The notes under the pieces were generated by a model, which was given only the letters and a program-made list of their open reading frames with translations, made no database searches and had not been told where the DNA came from. Shown here piece after piece: positions 60,967 through 64,000 of a stretch of 64,000 nt of DNA. Source of the stretch: an uncultured Microbulbifer sp. (lineage in GTDB: Bacteria > Pseudomonadota > Gammaproteobacteria > Pseudomonadales > Cellvibrionaceae). Position 1 is the stretch's first letter. Every line of letters starts with the position of its first letter. Location: assembly GCF_947504145.1 (NCBI RefSeq), contig NZ_CANNGQ010000002.1, forward strand, positions 620,001-684,000. Reading direction: 5' to 3'. The position numbers were made by a program, and so were the translations under genes.

Positions 60967-60995
60967 GCGTTAATAGAATTTTGTAGGAGTTTTCC

Positions 60996-61952
60996 ATGTC
61001 TTTTGCCGATAGAGACGGCGTTATCTGGTTTGACGGTGAACTGGTTCCCTGGCGCGATGCCCGGGTACATGTACTCACCCACACCCTCCACTATGGAATG
61101 GGCGTTTTCGAAGGCGTACGCGCCTATGAAACCGCCGATGGCGGTACAAGTATCTTCCGTCTGAACGAGCACACCCGTCGCCTGTTCCGCTCCGCCAAGA
61201 TCATGAACATGCCCATGCCTTACGACGAGGAGCAGCTCAACGAAGCCCAGCGTCTGGTCGTGCGTGAAAATGGTCTCAAGGAAGCGTACCTGCGCCCGAT
61301 GGTGTTTTACGGCTCAGAAGGGATGGGCCTGCGCGCCGATTCCCTGCAGACCCACGTGATCGTTGCCGCCTGGGAGTGGCCGAGCTACATGACCCCGGAA
61401 GCCCGCGAACTGGGTATCAAGGTCAACACCTCGTCCTACACCCGCCACCACGTGAATATCTCCATGTGTAAGGCCAAGGCCAACGGCAACTACATCAACT
61501 CGATGCTGGCGTTGCAGGAAGCCATCCGCAATGGCTGTGAAGAGGCTCTGTTGCTGGACCCGGAAGGCTACGTGGCCGAAGGCAGTGGCGAGAACTTCTT
61601 CCTGGTGAGCGACGGCGTCATCTACACCCCGGAGCTGACCTCTTGCCTGGACGGCATCACTCGCGCCTCGGTGATCCAGCTGGCCGACGAGTGCGGCTAT
61701 AAAGTGGTAGAAAAGCGCATCACCCGCGATGAAGTGTATATCGCCGACGAAGCCTTTTTCACCGGCACCGCCGCCGAGGTACTGCCGATCCGAATCCTCG
61801 ATGGTCGCACCATCGGTTCCGGCCGTCGCGGCCCGATTACCAAGCGCCTGCAACAAATGTATTTTGATGCGGTACAGGGCAAGAGCCAGGCCCATATGGG
61901 CTGGCTCAGCGATGTGCACGAAACCTGCGAGCAGGTAGCAGCATCGGCCTGA
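60996..61952 (+). CDS. ilvE: Branched-chain amino acid aminotransferase
   Basis: A 318-residue PLP enzyme (E. coli 309) that makes valine, leucine and isoleucine from their 2-oxo acids with glutamate. The fold-IV motifs are all present: HYGMGVFEGVRAYETADG (about 32-49), HHVNISMCKAKANGNYINS with the PLP lysine at Lys161, and AEGSGENFFLVSDG. The start has AGGAG upstream within a TTGTAGGAGT sequence that resembles the head of the adjacent REP element. Ends with a terminator at 61975-62007. Closes the ilvA-ilvD-ilvE set in the window. Confidence 0.96.
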   Translation: MSFADRDGVIWFDGELVPWRDARVHVLTHTLHYGMGVFEGVRAYETADGGTSIFRLNEHTRRLFRSAKIMNMPMPYDEEQLNEAQRLVVRENGLKEAYLRPMVFYGSEGMGLRADSLQTHVIVAAWEWPSYMTPEARELGIKVNTSSYTRHHVNISMCKAKANGNYINSMLALQEAIRNGCEEALLLDPEGYVAEGSGENFFLVSDGVIYTPELTSCLDGITRASVIQLADECGYKVVEKRITRDEVYIADEAFFTGTAAEVLPIRILDGRTIGSGRRGPITKRLQQMYFDAVQGKSQAHMGWLSDVHETCEQVAASA

Positions 61953-61974
61953 TTGGCGAATCGCCATAACGAAG

Positions 61975-62007
61975 GGGCGGACCACCGGAAGGTGTCCGCC
62001 CTTTTTT
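61975..62007 (+). terminator. Rho-independent terminator after ilvE
   Basis: GGGCGGAC(C)ACC and GGTGTCCGCCC form an 11-bp stem with one bulge and a GGAA loop, then six T. Confidence 0.88.
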
Positions 62008-62122
62008 GTGCGTGCACACTGAGAGCCTGTCCCTAGAGGCGTCTATGTTTATCCCTTAGAATGCTTGCTAGCCGTTACAGATTACATAGAACAACCGCAC
62101 AGGGCGGGACAGGTTTTATCAA

Positions 62123-63028
62123 ATGTTCTCCTACTTTATGAAAAAGCGTCTGCGCAAGCACGACGTGGTCAACAACCGTAAACTGGAATCCATCCTCCGG
62201 GTGCAGTTGCTGCAACAGCAGTCACTGACCAGTATTGAGAAGGGTGTCGGCAATGATAAAGAACACAATATCGTTGTTTCCCTGACCTCGTTTGATCGCC
62301 GTATCCACAATGTGGTTTACGCGGTGGAGAGTGTGTTCCAGCAGTGGGTAAAACCCGATGCGGTCGTGCTGTGGTTGTCCAGAGAGCAATTCCCGGACGG
62401 ACAGCTTCCAGAGAGTCTGGTGCGTCAGCAGAAGCGCGGCCTGCAGGTGTTTTACATCGAAGATCTTGGCCCCTACACCAAATATTACTACGCCTTCGAT
62501 AAATTCCCTGACAGCCTGATCATCACCGTGGACGACGACACGGTGTATCCGCCGGATATGATTGACCAGTTGTACCGCGCCTGGCTGCGCCACCCGAACT
62601 GGATTCACTGTCACCGCGCGCACCTGATGCGGCTGGACAAGCAGGGCAAGCTCAAATCCTACGACGACTGGGGTTCCGACTGGCGCTGGAAAGAGTTCGA
62701 CGGCGACCCCTCCCCGCTGGTGTTTCCAACCGGTGTTGGTGGTGTGCTCTATTTCCCGGGCTCGTTGCACCCGGACGCCTTCGACAAGGAAAAATTCCTC
62801 AAGCTCTGCCCCAATGCCGACGATGTCTGGCTGAAGGCCATGAGCCTCAAGCAGGGCACCCCCTGTGCCCGCATGCCAGATCCTCGCGACTGGTCCGGCC
62901 GCTTCTTTACTGTGGGTGGCACTCAGGACGTGGCACTGCGCAAGGAGAACTGGCGTTCGCGCGGCGGCAATGACTGCAAAATTCGGGACGTGTTTGAGCA
63001 CTACGATCTGTACCAGTTGCTGCGCTGA
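62123..63028 (+). CDS. Glycosyltransferase (GT-A-like)
   Basis: A 301-residue protein without signal peptide or membrane span. It looks like a GT-A-type glycosyltransferase: HNIVVSLTSFDRRIHNVVYAVESVFQQ starts the nucleotide-binding half (in outline), LIITVDDDTVYPPDMIDQL at about 133-151 supplies the DxD-type metal motif, and PTGVGGVLYFPGSLHPDAF plus NADDVWLKAMSL complete the acceptor side. Similar proteins are encoded in polysaccharide clusters, and the next gene is UDP-glucose dehydrogenase, so a surface glycan role is likely. The start at 62123 could instead be the methionine 18 bp on. Substrate unknown. Confidence 0.78.
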   Translation: MFSYFMKKRLRKHDVVNNRKLESILRVQLLQQQSLTSIEKGVGNDKEHNIVVSLTSFDRRIHNVVYAVESVFQQWVKPDAVVLWLSREQFPDGQLPESLVRQQKRGLQVFYIEDLGPYTKYYYAFDKFPDSLIITVDDDTVYPPDMIDQLYRAWLRHPNWIHCHRAHLMRLDKQGKLKSYDDWGSDWRWKEFDGDPSPLVFPTGVGGVLYFPGSLHPDAFDKEKFLKLCPNADDVWLKAMSLKQGTPCARMPDPRDWSGRFFTVGGTQDVALRKENWRSRGGNDCKIRDVFEHYDLYQLLR

Positions 63029-63055
63029 CTTCGCGAAGCAATGGGGAGGGTTGCC

Positions 63056-63079
63056 CCCGGTAGCGGCACCGCCACCGGG
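63056..63079. repeat. Dispersed palindromic element, copy B
   Basis: CCCGGTAGCGGC followed by ACCGCCACCGGG, an imperfect 24-bp palindrome that pairs fully when G-U is allowed. Located between convergent genes. Near-identical to the element at 51991. Confidence 0.7.
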
Positions 63080-63105
63080 ACAGATTCGAAGTCCGGAAAG
63101 AGGTG

Positions 63106-64000
63106 TTACTGGCCGCCGGCCACCTGCGGACGCCCCACACAATAGTATTCAAAACCGGCTTCGGCCATATCCAGCGGGTGATACAGGTTGCGCCCGTCGA
63201 ACACTACGGGGTCGGTCAGGTTACTGCGCACCGTGTTGTAATCCAGCGATTTGAATTGCTGCCACTCGGTGGCAATTACCAGCGCATCGGCACCGGACAG
63301 GGCGCTGTCGCGGGTACCGCACAATTGCAGTTCGTCGCGGTTGCCGTAAATACGCTCGCACTCGTGCATCGCCTCCGGGTCAAACGCCCGCACCTTGGCA
63401 CCCATTTCCCACAGCTTTTCCATCAGCACACGGCTCGGCGCCTCGCGCATATCGTCCGTATTGGGTTTGAAGGACAGCCCCCACAGGGCAAACGTCTTGC
63501 CCGATAGATCCTTGCCGTAGCGCTCCACAATCTTGTCCAGAAGATAGTGCTTCTGAGTGTGGTTGCGCTCCTCCACGGCATTCAATACTTTCGGGTCCAG
63601 CCCCAGCTGCGCGGCAGTGGTTTTCAGAGCCTGTACATCTTTCGGAAAACAGGAGCCGCCGTAACCGATACCCGGATAGATGAAGTGGTAGCCGATACGC
63701 GGGTCGGAACCTATCCCCTGGCGAACGGACTCGATATCCGCACCCACGCGATCCGCGATCACGGCCATCTCATTCATAAAGCTGATCTTGGTGGCGAGCA
63801 TACAGTTGGCCGCGTACTTGGCCAGCTCTGCACTGCGCACATCCATCACGATGACCTTGTCGTGGTTGCGATTGAAGGGCGCATACAGCTGGCGCATCTT
63901 CTGCTCGGAAGCGTTTTCCGAGGTGCCGATGATGATGCGGTCCGGCTTCATGCAGTCCGCCACTGCAGAGCCTTCTTTCAGAAACTCGGGGTTGGAGATT
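63106..64000 (-). CDS. ugd: UDP-glucose 6-dehydrogenase, 5'-truncated by window edge
   Basis: The visible 298 codons are the C-terminal three quarters; the reading frame continues past 64000 (the window ends at [13 protein letters not shown]). It oxidises UDP-glucose to UDP-glucuronate in two steps. The nucleophile cysteine is in [14 protein letters not shown] and other conserved blocks are [45 protein letters not shown], and the C-terminal [14 protein letters not shown]. The UDP-glucose/GDP-mannose dehydrogenase family is certain; glucose rather than mannose specificity is inferred. It faces the glycosyltransferase gene and likely supplies precursors for surface polysaccharide. Confidence 0.93.
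   Translation of the reverse strand, partial: ISNPEFLKEGSAVADCMKPDRIIIGTSENASEQKMRQLYAPFNRNHDKVIVMDVRSAELAKYAANCMLATKISFMNEMAVIADRVGADIESVRQGIGSDPRIGYHFIYPGIGYGGSCFPKDVQALKTTAAQLGLDPKVLNAVEERNHTQKHYLLDKIVERYGKDLSGKTFALWGLSFKPNTDDMREAPSRVLMEKLWEMGAKVRAFDPEAMHECERIYGNRDELQLCGTRDSALSGADALVIATEWQQFKSLDYNTVRSNLTDPVVFDGRNLYHPLDMAEAGFEYYCVGRPQVAGGQ

Noticed and set aside
1-64000. tRNA, rRNA, insertion sequences, prophage or integrase genes
   Set aside because: Looked for characteristic sequences and proteins throughout and saw none; a tRNA scan would be a firmer test.

Overview
The window is a chromosomal segment of a GC-rich Gammaproteobacterium, most likely a marine member of the Cellvibrionales/Microbulbifer type or a close relative of the pseudomonads. 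This rests on gene order: zapA-6S RNA-ygfA facing ygfB-pepP-ubiH-ubiI (general Gammaproteobacteria), rpiA/ilvA, rppH-ptsP, lgt-thyA-folA and glnE-ilvE (pseudomonad-like), and a DUF3450-ttpC-exbB-exbD-tonB-TPR cluster typical of marine genera. No species name can be proven from the sequence alone. There are no phage genes, insertion sequences, rRNA, tRNA or CRISPR arrays; almost everything is core metabolism and envelope biology.

Layout. 0-7 kb: end of an M16 peptidase-like protein, a VF530-type small protein, an RcsF-like lipoprotein, a membrane-anchored DUF937/OmpA protein, an AraC regulator, a small winged-helix protein, a DUF4168 protein and a lytic transglycosylase behind rpiA. 7-17 kb: ilvA, a 47-residue membrane protein, ygfA, 6S RNA, zapA with a ZapB-like partner, then ygfB-pepP-ubiH-ubiI (ubiquinone synthesis and proline peptidase). 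16-22 kb: rhomboid protease, CNNM/CBS transporter, CBS protein, 2OG-Fe(II) oxygenase, SLC13 permease. 22-30 kb: gcvT and gcvH (without gcvP), ptsP and rppH, a HAD phosphatase, an imelysin lipoprotein. 29.7-36 kb: a cell-wall island with a Tat-exported MepK-like peptidase and three YcbB-type L,D-transpeptidases in a row. 36-39.4 kb: TANGO2-like protein, lgt, thyA, folA.

39.5-46 kb holds a TonB2-type energy transduction system (DUF3450, TtpC, ExbB, ExbD, TonB, TPR protein) with codon choice suggesting strong expression, followed by a second, separately terminated tonB behind a Fur-box-like palindrome. 46-52 kb: ilvD, argA, argE, a DMT exporter and a DUF6314 protein. 52-58 kb: a PhzF epimerase/isomerase, a PitA phosphate transporter with its PhoU-like partner, a GspE/PilB-type ATPase and an aberrant PhzF paralogue. 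58-64 kb: glnE, a REP-like inverted pair, ilvE, a glycosyltransferase and a UDP-glucose dehydrogenase that runs off the end.

No clearly undescribed multi-gene system is visible. The most interesting items are the triplicated L,D-transpeptidase locus, the TonB2 cluster with an intra-operon hairpin between exbB and exbD, the motif-poor PhzF paralogue, the N-terminally extended RppH, and two families of small palindromic repeats in intergenic spacers.
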